This document shows, one piece after another, positions 6,331 to 6,646 of a stretch of DNA of 6,646 bases. The DNA is from Deltaproteobacteria bacterium (GTDB lineage Bacteria; Desulfobacterota; SM23-61): NCBI GenBank assembly GCA_026388915.1, contig JAPLIW010000287.1:1-6646 (forward strand). The letters run 5' to 3'. Each line of letters begins with the position of its first letter. Position 1 is the first letter of the stretch. Made by a program: the position numbers and the translations under genes. Below the pieces are notes generated by a model, which was not told where the DNA came from, searched no databases, and worked only from the letters and a program-made list of their open reading frames with translations.

Positions 6331-6366
6331 TCTATCTATTCCAGTCTACTCTATCTATTCCAGTCT
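6331..6366. repeat. 17-bp direct repeats, period 19, possible integrase arm sites
   Basis: TCTATCTATTCCAGTCT occurs exactly at 6331-6347 and 6350-6366, two bases apart. The pair lies 81 bp from the tRNA junction, on the presumed element side. Tyrosine recombinases often bind short direct repeats (arm sites) at this sort of distance from the core. The role is inferred from position only. Confidence 0.6.
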
Positions 6367-6446
6367 TTTTGAGTTATTCCTATCACAATTTTAGCACAGT
6401 GCCTTCATCGGTAAATCTTGGGCCCCTTTCACCTACCCCAATGGCC

Positions 6447-6468
6447 TGATCCCATGCTGACCCCATGC
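6447..6468. repeat. Tandem 11-mers TGAYCCCATGC
   Basis: TGATCCCATGC (6447-6457) is followed directly by TGACCCCATGC (6458-6468), a 10/11 match in one-helical-turn register, and then by TGATCC (6470-6475). It could be a protein-binding site upstream of the gene at 6589. Confidence 0.45.
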
Positions 6469-6530
6469 GTGATCCTAACTCAACCGGGCCAAAGGCTTGT
6501 AGCGAGAAGACTAGACCATTAAAAAATACT

Positions 6531-6546
6531 ATCTCAGGGTTGAGAT
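6531..6546. promoter_or_regulatory. Operator-like inverted repeat upstream of the right-end gene
   Basis: ATCTCA (6531-6536), GGGT, TGAGAT (6541-6546) is an exact 6-bp inverted repeat, 42 bases before ATG 6589. A TACTAT -10-like hexamer (6527-6532) overlaps its left arm but has no good -35 box. This arrangement could be a repressor site over a promoter. Confidence 0.35.
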
Positions 6547-6588
6547 TTAAAGTACCTTTTCATCAGGCTGATCAAGGGGGGTAAAACG

Positions 6589-6646
6589 ATGGCCGCCAAG
6601 CCGGCGGAAAGAAGAACCGCAGCGATGGGGCGATTGATGATCATCC
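6589..6646 (+). CDS. Start of an unidentified gene, cut by the window end
   Basis: Nineteen codons are visible: MAAKPAERRTAAMGRLMII. AAGGGGGG (6574-6581) lies 7 bases before the ATG, a strong ribosome binding site, and the frame stays open to the edge. The N-terminus is basic and Ala-rich, followed by a hydrophobic turn. Too little is visible for a function. If the tRNA fragment marks an integration junction, this is the first gene at that end of the element. Confidence 0.55.
   Translation, partial: MAAKPAERRTAAMGRLMII

Larger units (their letters stand above)
6251..6588. other. 338-bp AT-richer non-coding stretch at the presumed element end
   Basis: No credible gene was found. It has the 17-bp direct repeats (6331-6366), tandem 11-mers (6447-6468) and an operator-like palindrome (6531-6546). 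Base composition is visibly more AT-rich than the kinase and cyclase genes. Confidence 0.55.

Noticed and set aside
6589..6646. Idea that the right-end gene is the integrase
   Set aside because: Only 19 codons are visible and none is diagnostic. By the usual layout the integrase lies near the intact tRNA end, which would be the opposite end.
1..6646. CRISPR array
   Set aside because: No set of regularly spaced direct repeats with unique spacers. The only short tandem repeats have 2-bp or no spacers.

Overview
The window looks like a GC-rich bacterial chromosome, with an AT-richer right end that looks like the edge of an integrated element. The gene style points to a bacterium with many eukaryote-like signalling proteins, such as Desulfobacterota, Nitrospirota, Planctomycetota, Myxococcota or a related uncultured lineage: a Ser/Thr kinase fused to WD40 repeats, a PAS-linked class III nucleotide cyclase, C-run/G-run palindromes and CGCAAAG-type intergenic repeats. 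No marker gene fixes the phylum, so this is inference.

Layout. Positions 21-76 hold a 56-bp C/G-rich palindrome. Positions 229-3675 (+) encode a membrane-anchored Ser/Thr kinase of 1148 residues with 14 WD40 repeats, which is enough for two seven-bladed propellers. A 52-bp gap containing a strong GC hairpin leads to 3728-4924 (+), a 398-residue PAS plus class III adenylate/guanylate cyclase with all the usual catalytic residues. The two genes are probably one operon. They suggest a module in which the WD40 kinase senses or docks something and phosphorylates targets while the neighbour makes cAMP or cGMP; a direct link between them is inferred only from adjacency.

Positions 4925-5373 have no convincing gene, but they contain a 221-bp element (5007-5227) with about 36-bp terminal inverted repeats, which looks like a MITE or a gutted insertion sequence. 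Positions 5374-5730 (-) encode a 118-residue protein with an N-terminal helix-turn-helix and a C-terminal Cys cluster. Positions 5731-6193 are non-coding and carry an inverted pair of CGCAAAG-type repeats and further palindromes.

Positions 6194-6250 (-) are the 3' part of a tRNA-Leu(CAA), from anticodon loop to CCA, cut off exactly at the anticodon loop. This is a classic attachment-site scar. The DNA to its right is AT-richer and carries 17-bp direct repeats that resemble integrase arm sites, tandem 11-mers, an operator-like palindrome and the first 19 codons of a gene (6589 onward, +). The simplest reading is that an integrated element begins at about 6251 and continues past the window.
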